The notes under the pieces: model-generated
The model's input: only the letters and a program-made list of their open reading frames with translations
The model's database searches: none
What the model was told of the DNA's origin: nothing
Translations under genes and position numbers: made by a program
Shown: positions 43,533-54,700 of the stretch, piece after piece
Numbering within the stretch: position 1 is the first letter of the stretch
Layout of the letters: every line of letters starts with the position of its first letter
Source: Streptococcus sp. sy004
Lineage (GTDB): Bacteria > Bacillota > Bacilli > Lactobacillales > Streptococcaceae
Assembly: GCF_007859205.1 (NCBI RefSeq)
Contig: NZ_VOHP01000001.1
Coordinates: forward strand, 62,001-126,000
Direction: 5' to 3'
Length of the DNA: 64,000 bases

Positions 43533-43844
43533 ATGACTATAGAAATTGGTGATGAGTTATTAACTGCTTTTAAGGAGCGGATGCGGATTTTTCATGATGC
43601 TGAAGATACTAATTTAAGGCGTATCTTGGCTGGTTCTGTGTCTGCTCTTAATGAGCGGTTTGGTCTTGAAGTTAGAAAAACAGGGTCTGGTCAGGAGCTT
43701 ATCTTAGAACGTTCTCGTTTTGTTTATAATGATAAACTAGAGCTATTTGAGACGGCTTTTGCTTCAGAATTGAATCGTTTTGCAGTAACCCATACATTAA
43801 AGGAGGAAATTAATGAGAGTAAGAACGAAGCAAGTATTTCGTGA
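43533..43844 (+). CDS. head-tail connector protein
   Basis: 103 residues from ATG 43533, five bases after the capsid gene stop. Pattern of gp6-like connectors (FKERMRIFHDAEDTNLRRIL, RSRFVYNDKLELFETAF). Its end overlaps the next gene by 32 bases. Confidence 0.65.
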   Translation: MTIEIGDELLTAFKERMRIFHDAEDTNLRRILAGSVSALNERFGLEVRKTGSGQELILERSRFVYNDKLELFETAFASELNRFAVTHTLKEEINESKNEASIS

Positions 43845-44025
43845 CTTGAAGGAAAAAATTATTCGTCAAGTGGGAGATGAGTTTGACGTATCTGAGGAGC
43901 GTTTGGCTGAGCTAGAGCAAAAATTACCAGGTTTTATTGAGGTAGTGGATATGGGGGAACCTGTGAAAAAAGGACGTCGAACTAGTAAAAAGGTAGCTGA
44001 TGATGGCACGCAAGGAGACGACTAA
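43813..44025 (+). CDS. 70-residue small head protein
   Basis: AAAGGAGGAAATTA ribosome site. Charged, helical (LKEKIIRQVGDEFDVSEERL, ending in a Lys/Asp-rich tail). Sits in the connector cluster. No family assigned. Confidence 0.55.
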   Translation: MRVRTKQVFRDLKEKIIRQVGDEFDVSEERLAELEQKLPGFIEVVDMGEPVKKGRRTSKKVADDGTQGDD

Positions 44026-44362
44026 TGGCGATTTGAGAACTCCAGTAGTCTTTTTAGGTGCTAAGGTGGCGACTGGTCTCGATGGTCGTGATGAAGTATC
44101 GGAAAAATTATTTGAAACCTTTGCAGAAGTTTATAATCCTAGCCTGAAAGATATGGAAGTAGCTTCTGGTCATGGAGTTCGAGCAAGTCTGACACTAAAA
44201 ATTCGAGATCCCTTAACGGCTTATCAGCTAGATAATCGTCATTTTGTCCAGATTATGGATAGAAGATTCTCTAATCACTTATGGGAGATTGTGTCGATTC
44301 GTCCTGACTTTCATCAGCGTGATTTTTTAGTGTTGGTGTTGGGAGGTGATGGTAGTGGCTAG
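44003..44362 (+). CDS. head closure / head-tail adaptor
   Basis: 119 residues from ATG 44003. Small beta-barrel adaptor pattern (LFETFAEVYNPSLKDMEVASG, DNRHFVQIMDRRFSNHLWEI). Seals the DNA in the head. Overlaps both neighbours. Confidence 0.7.
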   Translation: MARKETTNGDLRTPVVFLGAKVATGLDGRDEVSEKLFETFAEVYNPSLKDMEVASGHGVRASLTLKIRDPLTAYQLDNRHFVQIMDRRFSNHLWEIVSIRPDFHQRDFLVLVLGGDGSG

Positions 44363-44765
44363 TGGTGTTGAGCTGATTGGTGTAGAGGATGTCTTAACGA
44401 ATATGGAGCGGAAATTAGGCGACTCTAAAGTAAGACGAGTTAGCAATAAAGCACTTCGTGAAGTTGGTCAAGAACTTGAGCCTGAATTTAAGCAGGCAGT
44501 GTCCAGTTATCAAGATACAGGTGCTACGGTTAATGCTGTGGTAGTATCAGGAGTCAGTCGAGCTAGTGGTCGTGCTGAAATCAAACTTGGTTTTGGCAAG
44601 GGATTTCCAAGTCGATGGCAGTTGGTCCATCTAAATGAGCTAGGTTATGATAGAAATCGAAATCCTAGGGGCTTTGGAGTAATTCGTCGTTTTTCTAATC
44701 GTTTAGAAAATCAATACCCTGAAAAGATAGCTACAAAGTTGAGAGCTGGTTTTGGAGGTGACTGA
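44349..44765 (+). CDS. HK97 gp10-like tail-connector protein
   Basis: About 138 residues. Pattern of gp10-like minor proteins (NKALREVGQELEPEFKQAV, VHLNELGYDRN). The start is ambiguous: ATG 44349 lies only two bases after GGGAGG, whereas GTG 44355 has better spacing. The stop overlaps the next ATG. Confidence 0.68.
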   Translation: MVVASGVELIGVEDVLTNMERKLGDSKVRRVSNKALREVGQELEPEFKQAVSSYQDTGATVNAVVVSGVSRASGRAEIKLGFGKGFPSRWQLVHLNELGYDRNRNPRGFGVIRRFSNRLENQYPEKIATKLRAGFGGD

Positions 44766-45154
44766 TGGTTAGGGATATGTTGTCTGAACTTTACGATGTT
44801 TTGGTAGCAGATGATCGTTTGGCTAGGGTGTGTATCAAATCTTTTGAGCGTCCTGAAACTTTGGCTACTAAGTCAGCCAGTATTGTCATTAAGCCTGTTC
44901 AATCACCAATTCAGTCAGCTAGAGGTTCTAATCAGAGTTTGGCTAAGAGCTATTTATTTCAAGTCAATGTAGAAAGTGGTAACCGCTTGGAGTGTAAGGA
45001 ACTGCAACGAGTGGTTGAAGGGCTGTTTGAAAAAGCAGGTTTTTATCAAGTTACGGATGCTATTAGTAATTTGGAAGATTATATTGCCTCCATTCAACGT
45101 TATGTGGATGTGAGGACTTATCGAGGGAGTAGTCCCTTGTATCAAGATTTTTAG
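44765..45154 (+). CDS. tail terminator-like protein
   Basis: 129 residues, in the position of the tail terminator between gp10 and the major tail protein. FQVNVESGNRLECKELQRVVEGLFEKAGF is compatible. Assigned mainly by gene order. Confidence 0.6.
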   Translation: MVRDMLSELYDVLVADDRLARVCIKSFERPETLATKSASIVIKPVQSPIQSARGSNQSLAKSYLFQVNVESGNRLECKELQRVVEGLFEKAGFYQVTDAISNLEDYIASIQRYVDVRTYRGSSPLYQDF

Positions 45155-45165
45155 GAGGAATGAAA

Positions 45166-45750
45166 ATGACACTTGTTGGTTTTAAGTCAATGACAGTTCG
45201 GGTGCTAGATGGTCAAGAGACCGTGACAGCAGACCAAAACTTGTTTGTTGTGGAAGGTAAGGAGCATAAAGGAGCGACGCAGAAGGTTGACATTAAGGGA
45301 TTAGCTGCGGATGTGACTAAGGCTTATGGTTCTAATATAGCTTATTATGTTTCTCGTAAGGGAGTAGGCGATGTGACAGCGGATTTTGAAATTCTAGATT
45401 TACCGTTCTTAATGCGAGAAGTACTATTGGGTTATAAGAAAGAGGGTCAACTGTCCTTTATTGGAGCAGATACAGAGGCACCTTATTGTTCTGTTTTGCT
45501 AGAATCGGAGGATTTGGCAGGCAATCCTGTTTATCTAGGATTTTTCAAAGGTTCTTTTTCAGCAGAAGAATTTAGTGCGGAGACACGCAAGGAGAAAACT
45601 GATGAACCTGGTGCAGATAAACTGACTTATACGGCTCTAGCAGGCGAAAAAGGTGAAGCTAATGGACAATATGTGGCTTACTATATCGGTCGTGAAGAGA
45701 CGGAACTTAATAAGTTAAAAGCTCTTCTAGGTATGGTGGCAGCTGGTTAG
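45166..45750 (+). CDS. major tail protein
   Basis: 194 residues from ATG 45166; AGGAGG at seven bases supports this start over 45160. phi13-type tail tube pattern (SFIGADTEAPYCSVLLESED, FFKGSFSAEEFSAETRKEKT). Followed by a strong terminator, as usual for a gene needed in high copy. Confidence 0.82.
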   Translation: MTLVGFKSMTVRVLDGQETVTADQNLFVVEGKEHKGATQKVDIKGLAADVTKAYGSNIAYYVSRKGVGDVTADFEILDLPFLMREVLLGYKKEGQLSFIGADTEAPYCSVLLESEDLAGNPVYLGFFKGSFSAEEFSAETRKEKTDEPGADKLTYTALAGEKGEANGQYVAYYIGREETELNKLKALLGMVAAG

Positions 45751-45753
45751 GTT

Positions 45754-45778
45754 GAGGTGGGTTTCCACCTCTTTTTTT
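45754..45778 (+). terminator. terminator after the major tail gene
   Basis: GAGGTGG (45754-45760) pairs with CCACCTC (45765-45771), then seven T residues. Confidence 0.88.
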
Positions 45779-45797
45779 GAAGAAAGATGGAGGATTT

Positions 45798-46291
45798 ATG
45801 GCAACTTTAGAAATTAAAGTACGCAATCAACAAGGAGAAAAGGTTGTTTTTGAAAATGATTTTATTCCTGTTGCTAAGTATCGTGAGTATTTGGAAATGG
45901 TGGCTCGTCATGAGGATGAGAAATTGGCTTTATCAGAGGCTGTTAAGTTGGATGAACAATTAGTATTTATCGCTAGTTTATTTCCTGGTCTTGACAGTGA
46001 GCTGATGTATCAAGGTTTGGAGATGGCTGAGTTGAATGAGATTATTGGTAAAATCTTTGTTCGTTTAATTGGAGCTGAAGATGACCCAAAGGGGAGCGAT
46101 TAAGTGCAAAGGAGAGTTTAACTAAGTTTGATGCTTTTTTGAAGGCTGTTGTTTGCTCTGATTATGGTATGAGTATTCGTGATGTAATGGCGACAGACTA
46201 TGAACATTTGATGGCTATTTTAAGAGTGACAGATGTCGAGAAGGACAAACGAGATGTCATGAATTTAGGCGACTTTATCGGTCAATTGTAG
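45798..46291 (+). CDS. tail assembly chaperone with programmed -1 frameshift
   Basis: The short product (45798-46103, 101 residues, gpG-like) ends DDPKGSD. The heptamer A-AAG-GGG at 46088-46094 is in the correct frame for a -1 slip just before its stop. The slipped frame continues ERLSAKESLTKFDAFLKAVV and onwards to TAG 46289-46291, giving the gpGT-like long form. This is the conserved tactic of long-tailed phages and not damage. Confidence 0.85.
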
Positions 46292-46326
46292 TTTGTTAAA
46301 AATTTGATAAAACCCTAAGTAATCGC

Positions 46327-46354
46327 TTGCTTTTTCAAGTTTGAGTAGTATAAT
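46327..46354 (+). promoter_or_regulatory. promoter of the moron gene in the tail operon
   Basis: TTGCTT (46327-46332), 16 bases, TATAAT (46349-46354), 28 bases before ATG 46382. Confidence 0.7.
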
Positions 46355-46381
46355 AAAGATAAAGAAACGAGGTGAAGGGAA

Positions 46382-46717
46382 ATGGGTGAACTGGAACTAT
46401 TAGCTCAAGATTTAAGACGAACAGAAAAAGAACTTAAGAGAGCTTACATCTGGCTTAGTGTTTGGTGTTTAATATTTATCATCAATTTTATCTGGGGTTC
46501 TTGGTCATTCTTAATGAGTGTTTATGACTTTAAATTTTTGTTTTGGTTATTTGTTATTCCTGTATTACTAGAACCTTTTTTCTATTCTTTTCTACTTGGT
46601 GTTATCCTTTATTCTACGGTACAAGAAAAATGGGAACAAGTGAAGCGTTATCAGCATGAATATTCTATGGCTGAGCTGTATTTAGACAGTGTAATCAAGT
46701 CAGCCCAAGGAAATTAA
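46382..46717 (+). CDS. membrane moron protein (111 residues)
   Basis: An N-terminal charged helix, then two or three membrane segments (about 23-46 and 52-80) and a charged helical C-terminus. It interrupts the chaperone-tape measure gene order and has its own promoter and terminator, the definition of a moron. Expression in the lysogen and a superinfection-exclusion-like role are inferred. No homology recognised. Confidence 0.72.
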   Translation: MGELELLAQDLRRTEKELKRAYIWLSVWCLIFIINFIWGSWSFLMSVYDFKFLFWLFVIPVLLEPFFYSFLLGVILYSTVQEKWEQVKRYQHEYSMAELYLDSVIKSAQGN

Positions 46718-46732
46718 CTAATAAAATAATAG

Positions 46733-46764
46733 AACGATATTGTCTAAGGACAATGTCGTTTTTT
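46733..46764 (+). terminator. terminator of the moron gene
   Basis: AACGATATTGTC (46733-46744), loop TAAG, GACAATGTCGTT (46749-46760), with one G-U pair, then T residues. Confidence 0.85.
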
Positions 46765-46783
46765 ATTTAGGAAAGGAGTAAAA

Positions 46784-49700
46784 ATGTCAACACCTTTAGG
46801 GAGTATGCATATCAAGCTAGGTTTGGATAGTTCGCAGTTTGCCAGTAATTTGAATGCTAGTAAGCGAGCAGTTCAATATTTTTCCAAGGAAGCTAGGGCA
46901 CTAGATGGAGTTATTAAAAACAATGGTAAGAGTTTTACGGCTCTTTCAGCTAAGCACAAGGCTTTGCAGAATGCTCTGGATAAACAAAAACAGGTTTTGG
47001 GCCAGTTAAAGACCAATTTTGATAAGTTAGATGCGACAGAGCGAGGCTCATCTCGTTGGGAGCGAGCAGCTGCTGAGATTCAGAAAGAAAATGTTAAGCT
47101 AGAGCAATTAAGAGGACAGTTAAACCAAGTTAAGGGAGCGTTGGAGCAAGTTCACCAGCAAAATAGTTTTTGGGGCAAGACAGGTTTAAAACTAACTGAT
47201 TGGGGCAATAAACTTAAATCTGCGGGTAGTCGTTTGCAAGATATGGGTAATGCTATGGCTCCGGTATCTACTTTACTATCAGGTGGATTTGCTTTGGCAA
47301 CGAAAAAAGCTCTTGATTTTGGAGGTCAGATGCAAGTGACTAAGTCGCTCTTATCTGATACGGTAGGAACCTCGCAGGAACTAAATGCAGCAACAAAGAA
47401 ACTAGGAGATTCATCTAAGTCTTGGGCTAAGGAGTATGGTATTTCAACTAGTGAAATCAATGTTGGGATGCAAGAACTCATCAAAGCAGGTTTAGACGCT
47501 AACCAAACGGTTGGAGCTATGCCACCAATATTACGAGCAACCAAAGCTACAGGCGAGGATTTTAATACGGTCATGGGAGCGACTACTTCTATCATGAGCC
47601 AATTTGGATTGGTGTCTAATGACACTAATCAAATGTTGAAAAATACGCAACGAGTAACAGATAGCCTGTCTTTTGTAGCTAATAAGACTAAAGCAGGTTT
47701 TGGAGATATGGGATTAGCTATGGAATATGTAGGACCTGTAGCTAACTCGGTAGGTATGGAAGTTGAAGAAACAGCAGCTGCGGTTGGTATTTTATCTAAT
47801 GCAGGTATTGAAGGACAAAAGGCAGGTACAGTTTTGCGTGGAGCTTTATCCAAACTTTTGAATCCATCTAAAGCCAATGCGGATGCTTTTAAAAAATTAG
47901 GCTTTTCAGCAGAGGAATTTCGTTCAGGAGCAATTAAGTTACCTGATGTATTAGATCGAATTCGACAAAATACAGAAGGGATGACTGATGCTCAAAAGGC
48001 TGCTCTAATTGCACAGGCTTTTGGTGTGGAAGCTCAATCTGGAATGAATACTTTGGTTAATGAGGGTGGTGCTGCTCTACGTCGTTTGACTGAAGAAACC
48101 AAGAATGCTGGTGGTTATACGGATCAGTTGGCAAAGAAAATGTCAGGTTCTGCCCAATCTGGTGTCGAACGTTTTAAGGCGAGTTTGGAAGTGCTCCAAA
48201 TTAACATTGGCGAGAAGTTACTTCCAATTTTAACTTATTTTGTAGAGAAAGCAGACCAATTAGTGAATTGGTTTAGTAAGTTAGATGAATCAACTCAACG
48301 TTGGGGAATTGCTATAGGAGCTATTTTGGCAATTAGCTACCCAGTGTTAAATATTTTAGGAAATATTGTCTCTGTAGGTGGTAGTGTTTTTTTCTATTTT
48401 TGGGAAGTTAGCTACTAAATTAAGTGCAATAGGCAAGGCTAAAGCTGCTGTGGATACTTTGACAGGAGCCAAGGTTGCAATGGAAGGAGCGGGTACTGCT
48501 TCAACTGTTCTATCTGGTGGTCTTAGTATGGCAACGCTTGGCTGGGGTGCATTAGCTGTTGCTGGTGTTGCTGCAGTTGGGACTATTGCTTATTTTGGAC
48601 AAAAGGCTCTAGATGCTAAGAAAAGGACAGAGGAGTGGGGAACGGCAGTCAATGAGGCTCAAGCTAAGGAATTATCTGGCTTTAAAGAAAAGGTGGATGA
48701 GAGTACTAGAGCTATGGCAGCCTTTGGTAATGGAGGACGTCAGGAAGTCGGAGATGTCCGTCGTGCTTTCTCTGAACTACGAGATGAAGTTAATCAGTTA
48801 GTCGATAAAAACTTAGCTAAGGATATAAAATTGGCCAAGAAGCTGGGCTTGTCAGATGAAGAAATTCAGTATATGAAAGACAAGGCTAATCAGACAAAAA
48901 GTGTGGTCAGTAAGATGTCTGATGACGTTATCAATGTCTATAAAAATGCCAATAGTCAGCGTCGTTCCTTATCAGAAGAAGAAAAAGCTATTGTTTTGTC
49001 AGCTCAACAGGCTCTTATTCAAGAACAACTCAGTCAGTTGAAATATTCGGGTAAGGAAAAAGAAGCTATAACTAAGGCCATGAATGGTCAGTTGGATGAT
49101 TTGAATCAAACCCAGTTGACTAAGGCATTGGCAACAACGAAGCAATGGTTAGAAGCCGAAAATAAGGAGTACAATAAACGGAAGTCATCTTTAGAACGTT
49201 TATTTACTGAGGGAAAGATTAGTCAGGCGACGTATAATCGTGAGTTAGAGGAATTACAGGCTGAGCATACGGCCAGAATGGATGCCTTTGGTGAAAAGTA
49301 TATAGCTATTCGTAAAAAAATGGCTGAAAATGTCAAATTTGGAGGTAATGCCCAAGCAGAGTCTGCTTATTGGTCAACGATTGAAAAAGAAATGACTAGA
49401 CTTGGTTTGAGTTATGATCAACTACAAACTAAAATGCAAGAAACTGCTACAACTGCAAGTAAGTCTTCCTCTATGGTGTCAACCTATTGGCAGGGTATGA
49501 GTGACGAAGCAAGTTCAGCAGTAGCCTACTGGAATAGTATTGTTCTTGATACTAAGACAGGAAAGGTTAAAACCAATGCAACAGAGGAAATTGCTAAGGC
49601 TTTACAGGCAGAAGGTGGTTGGGAGGCGATGCAATTATCTCTCAAAGAAGGACGGATGACAACAACTGCTAAGATTGCCGTTGGTGAAGCTCTACAGGCT

Positions 49701-51050
49701 AATGGTCAATGGGAGTCTTTGTCTCCTAGTGAGAAAGCATTGGTAACAAATAATCGTCCTGCTTTGGTAGCGATTTTGGAATCAACTACTATGCTGAATC
49801 AATGGAATGCTTTACCTGAGTCGGTGAAGAAGATTTTAGGAGAAAATAATAGTTTTCTAAATAGTGCTGATGGTGCTAAGCGAGCACTTGATACTTGGAA
49901 TCTTTTGCAACCTTTTCAAAAAGAAATTCTAGCTAAGGATTTGGCTAGTGGTGAGGCAGGTAAGGCCCAACAGGCTATCAACTCTTTGACAGGGAAATCT
50001 GTTGGTTTAGAAGCTGATAGTAATAATGTGTTGACTAAGGTTTTAGAATCTAGTACAGCCATTAATGGTTTAAAGCAGACGAATGTACCTAGTTTGATAG
50101 CTACAGATAACACAGGTCAAGCAGTGACTAGCGCGAATGTATCTGTCAATAGTCCACGTCAGAATGCACCAGTTGGCTTATTTGCTCAAAATAATACAGC
50201 AGGAGTAGTTTCTTCAACACAAGCAGCAGTCAATAGTCCACGTCAGAATGCACCAGTTGGTTTATTTGCTCAGAATAATACAGCAGGAGTAGTTTCTTCA
50301 ACGCAAGCAGCAGTCAATAGTCCACGTCAGAATACACCGATTGGTTTATTTGCTCAAAATAATACTGGCCAAGCGGTTGCATCTGCTAATGCAGCGGTTA
50401 ATAGTCCAAGACAGGGGAGTCCAGTTGGTATTTGGGCTAGTGATAACACAGCTTCTGGGGTAGCTTCTGCCAGGAGTTCGGTCAATTCTGTTCGAGATAG
50501 AACTGTAACAATTACAACAATTTTTAAGCAAATCGGGAAAGCTCTAGGTTTTGCTAAAGGAACAGCTAATCACCCAGGTGGTCTATCGCTTGTCAATGAC
50601 CAAAAAGGTTCACTATATAAAGAGTTGATTACCTTACCGTCAGGACAATCATTTATCCCAGAGGGACGTGATGTCTTGATGGATTTGCCTAAAGGGTCTA
50701 AGGTTTTGCCTGCAAAACAAACTCGATCATTGATGCTGGGTAAGTATATCCCAAGGTATGCTAAAGGAGTTGGTTATTCAGCTGATGCTCCTTTATTTAA
50801 GTCATTAGATAGAGCTGAACAAACGCTATCCCAACAAATTTTAGTGAAGTCAGATAATCAAGATATTGTAACTTTGTTAAAGTCAATCTTAGGTATCTTA
50901 AAAGATAGTAGAGCTAGTCGTGATCGTATTTCAGTTGATGTAAGTGGGCAACTATCTTATGCGACAATGGACTATGAGGAGGTGGCTGAGCGAGTGGGTC
51001 AGCTTCTGGCTGAGGAGTTGCAACGTCAATCACGTTTGAGAGGAGTTTAG
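46784..51050 (+). pseudogene. tape measure protein, frameshifted in a T-run
   Basis: The two frames (46784-48418 and 48378-51050) form one tape measure protein of about 1420 residues. It has an N-terminal coiled coil, phage-tail TP901 domain (DFGGQMQVTKSLLSD, GVEVEETAAAVGILSNAGIEGQ-like), Ala/Gly-rich hydrophobic segments, long helical middle and 28-residue repeats near the end. The frame changes at a T7 run (48390-48396); removal of one T joins SV with FSIFGKLATKL. Natural mutation, slippage or sequencing error cannot be told apart. Confidence 0.88.
50147..50415 (+). repeat. 84-bp repeats in the tape measure gene
   Basis: Tandem copies encoding a 28-residue unit with the core VNSPRQNAPVGLFAQNNT. 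Two copies are near-identical and two or three diverge. They change the length of the C-terminal part. Confidence 0.85.
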
Positions 51051-51053
51051 AAG

Positions 51054-51776
51054 ATGACGACGTTTAATGAGTTGGTAATAGACGGTGTGAGAACATCGTC
51101 TTTTCCTTTTCAAATTATTATTAAAGAGTCTCCTTCATTTGATTTTAGTGAAAGTAAGTCTCAATTGTGGGAACATGAAGGTATTAGTGGAGCAATTGTG
51201 CAAACTAACAAGCGTCGTTCTTTAATCAAGAAAGAATTTACTTTCCAAATGGTCAATCCTAGTGAAGTGGAATTAAATCGTTTTATGGCTTTATTTACAA
51301 GAGAAAAGTTTTGGCTTGAGAATGAGCAAATCAAGACAACTAGATGGTGGTGTTATAAGGTAGAGGGCATTAAGACTGTGAGGGAAACAGCAATGTTGAC
51401 AGTTTGTCAAGTAACTTTTATTTGCCACCCAACTAAGTTTTTTAAGACGACAGATAGGCAAGTTTTGATGAAAAGCGGCGTGTTAAGACCTCAAGGCTCT
51501 GCTTTAGCTTTTCCGACTATTATAGTAAGAGGTGAGAGCACGTCTGAGACGTCGTTTACGGTGGGAGAGCAAGTGATTGTACTTGAAAAGTTCTCAGAAT
51601 CGCTTGTGATGACCAATAATCCTGACCAACCAAGTCTAAAAACGAGTAGTGGAAAATTAGTTAGGTGGAAAGGTGATTTTATCACGATAGATGCTAGTCA
51701 AAATCAACCAATTGGTGTTGTTTTGGGACCAGGTATTCGAACTTTAACTTTTGAAACAGTTTGGGGGTGGGCATGA
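51054..51776 (+). CDS. distal tail protein (Dit)
   Basis: 240 residues, Dit/siphovirus tail component pattern: ELVIDGVRTSSFPFQIIIKE start, FQMVNPSEVELNRFMALF and C-terminal GDFITIDA. Forms the hub that joins tail tube and baseplate, located between tape measure and tail-associated protein as usual. Confidence 0.85.
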   Translation: MTTFNELVIDGVRTSSFPFQIIIKESPSFDFSESKSQLWEHEGISGAIVQTNKRRSLIKKEFTFQMVNPSEVELNRFMALFTREKFWLENEQIKTTRWWCYKVEGIKTVRETAMLTVCQVTFICHPTKFFKTTDRQVLMKSGVLRPQGSALAFPTIIVRGESTSETSFTVGEQVIVLEKFSESLVMTNNPDQPSLKTSSGKLVRWKGDFITIDASQNQPIGVVLGPGIRTLTFETVWGWA

Positions 51777-54700
51777 GTGCTTTTTTTATTAGATAAATCT
51801 ATTAAGACAGTGAAGTGGAATGGGATTCCATTACATGAGGCCAGCTCTGCTGTAGTTAAGGAGGAGTTAAATGGTGATTTTGTTTTAACGCTTACCTACC
51901 CTATTACAGATTCTGGTATTTATCAATTACTTAAAGAGGACATGCTGATAAAAGCACCTACTCCTATTTTGCGAGAACAACTTTTTCGGATTAAAAAACC
52001 TATAGAGCAAGATGATCGTGTTGAGATTACAGCGTATCATATCTCAGATGATATTATGCAACGCTCAATTAAGCCAATGTCTGTAGTAAGTCAGTCTTGT
52101 GGGGTTGCTTTGTCACAAATGATTGAGCAGGCTAAAGCAGATATAGCTGATTTTTCTTTTGTTAGTGATATCATGACTAAGTATACTTTTAATACAACTG
52201 AAGATAAGACTTTGTATAGTATCTTGTTGGAAGGGAAACACTCGATTATTGGTACTTGGGAAGGTGAGTTAGTTCGGGATAATTTTGCCATGTCAGTTAA
52301 GCAAAATCGTGGAGCTGATCGTGGAGTTATTATCACGACTCATAAAAATCTAAAATCTTACCAACGAACGAAGAATTCTCAAGAAGTGGTGACACGGATT
52401 TATGCGAGATCTAGTTTTAGAGAAGATGGAGCCGATGAAGATACTGTTCTTCGTGTGACGGTTGATAGTCCTTTAATTGGTCATTATCCTTATATTCATG
52501 AGAAAGAGTATGAAAATAATACCGCTAAAACTCTAGATGACTTGAGAAAATGGGCAGAGGGTAAATTTAAGTATGAAGGTATTGATAAGGTAAGTGACCG
52601 CCTAGAGATAGAAGCTTATGAATTAGATGGTCAAGAAGTCCATCTTGGCGATATGGTAACTATTAAGAGCCGTAAACATCAGATTGACGTGAGTAAGAAG
52701 GCAATTGCTTATGAATATAATGCGTTGACTAAAACTTATATTTCCTTAACTTTTGATGATTACTCTGGAATAGGTGGTCTAGGTTTGGGAAGTGGAGTTG
52801 TTGCAGCAGCAGATGCAATTTTTAATCAAACGGTCATGGGTCAAGAAGTAGTTCTTGAGCGGGCCATTAAAAATGCGGAAAGAGCATTTGATACTAATTT
52901 TAATCAGAAAAAAGAAGAACTAAGGCAAGCGATTGATCAGAGTCGGGCTACTGCTCAAGTATATATAGATGCTGTCAAGCAAGAATTGGGAACACGATTT
53001 AGTGAAGCAGATAGACGTTATCAAGCGAATTACATCCAGCAAAGCCAGCAGTTAAATCAATTACTGAGTAAAGCTCAAGCAAGTCAATCCCTAGCTGAAG
53101 AAGCTAAACGTTTGGGTCAGTCAGCTAAGGCTGATGTCACAGAAGCCCTAGATAAGGCTAGACAGGCCAAGACAGAGGCAGTAGTTGAAGCTCAAAGATT
53201 AGTGACAACGGAACGTCAAGCGACGGAAACCAAGCTAGCAACTGCTAAGAGTCAAGCGATTGCTGAAGCACAGCGACTGGTTAGTCAGTCTAGAGCAGTC
53301 TTAGATGCTCAATTATCAGAAACTAAGACGGATTTGGTCAAAACAAAGGAATCTATTCAATTATTGGCCAAAAAGACGGATGTTGATGCCACTAAGCAAC
53401 GCATTAGTCAGGTTGAAAGTGACGTGCGTGTGCAGGCAGACCAGATTGCACAACGTGTGAAAAGAAGTGAGTATGACCAAACGACGCAACGACTTTCTCA
53501 GACAGAAAGTGCAGTAACACAATTAGGCAATCGTATTACCACAGAGATTAGTGAGACAAAGGCGTTAATCCCTAATCGTTTTGGTAGTCGCAACTATGCA
53601 GAAGACTATGATTTTTCACGAGGGTTATGGAAGTACTCTCAAGGTGATTCCACTAAGGCTAATTGGGCAGTTGTTAATGGTGTTTATACCGTTTCTGGAA
53701 CAACTAATGCCTGGAAGCAATATCAAATCCATTCAGATAGTGGCAGTCGCCTTGGTGGTGAGGCTGATAGTTTGGCACTTTTAGAGCTTGACGTTGGAGA
53801 AACTTACACCTTATCTGTTGAAGTGAAAGTCAATTCAGGTAGTGGTCAGTTCTGGTTAGAATTACGGGATAATGGCTTAGCTGATTACAACAATACGGTG
53901 ACGCATTTTGGAGGTAGTCATCAGCTGATGACGGCTACTAGACAGTGGAAACGTTATAGTATCACTGGTACCTTGAAAGAAACTTAGGATTTTGGCCATC
54001 GACGTATTATTTTGGGTTATTCTGCCATTGGTTCTGTTTCATTTAGGAAAGTTGAATTAACGAAAAGCTCCCAGTATATGGACGCTGGTCCAGCCTTGGA
54101 AGATGTTCAACAGGATATTAGTTCAGTTAAAACGACTATTACCCAAACGGCAGAAGGTCAGGAACAACTCTCAAGACGGATTAGTCAAACCGAAGATAAG
54201 GTCAGTCAAGCAGATACTCAGATTAAGCAGTTAGTGGGAGAAGTTAGCTCAAAGGTTTCTCGGACTGATTATGACCGTCTGAGTCAGACGGTGACTAATT
54301 ATGGTACGACATTGACCCAGACTGAAAAAGCACTAGCCCTTAAAGCTGAAAAGACAGTTGTAGATCAAGTAAAAGGAGTTGCTGAACAAGCTCAAACCAA
54401 TGCTAATAATGCAGCTGCTACGGCTCAAGCCAATGCTCAGCGTATTCGTCAAACTCAAGCCGATTTACAAGTAGCGTCAGACGCTATTCGGACTAAGGTG
54501 TCGCAAACGGACTTTAATCAAGCAACAGACCGTTTAAGAACAGCAGAAACCTCAATTGATACCTTGGCAGGTCAGATTGTTACTAAGCTATCACGAACGG
54601 AAGTGGAGCAAGCCATCACTAATAAGGGGTATCAGACTCAAGGTGATGTTGAACGCCAAATCAATGCTAAGGATTTTGTGACGGTAAGGACGCTAACCAC

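Noticed and set aside
46095-46291. Separate gene after the gpG-like chaperone
   Set aside because: No start codon or ribosome site; the frame is reached by the slippery heptamer, so it is the GT extension.
26788-53987. Stop-codon recoding (TAG or TAA read as Gln) by the phage
   Set aside because: Many intact phage genes end normally with TAG (29413, 42407, 45166 frames) or TAA, both stop types are affected, and no suppressor tRNA gene was seen, so decay or sequence error is simpler.
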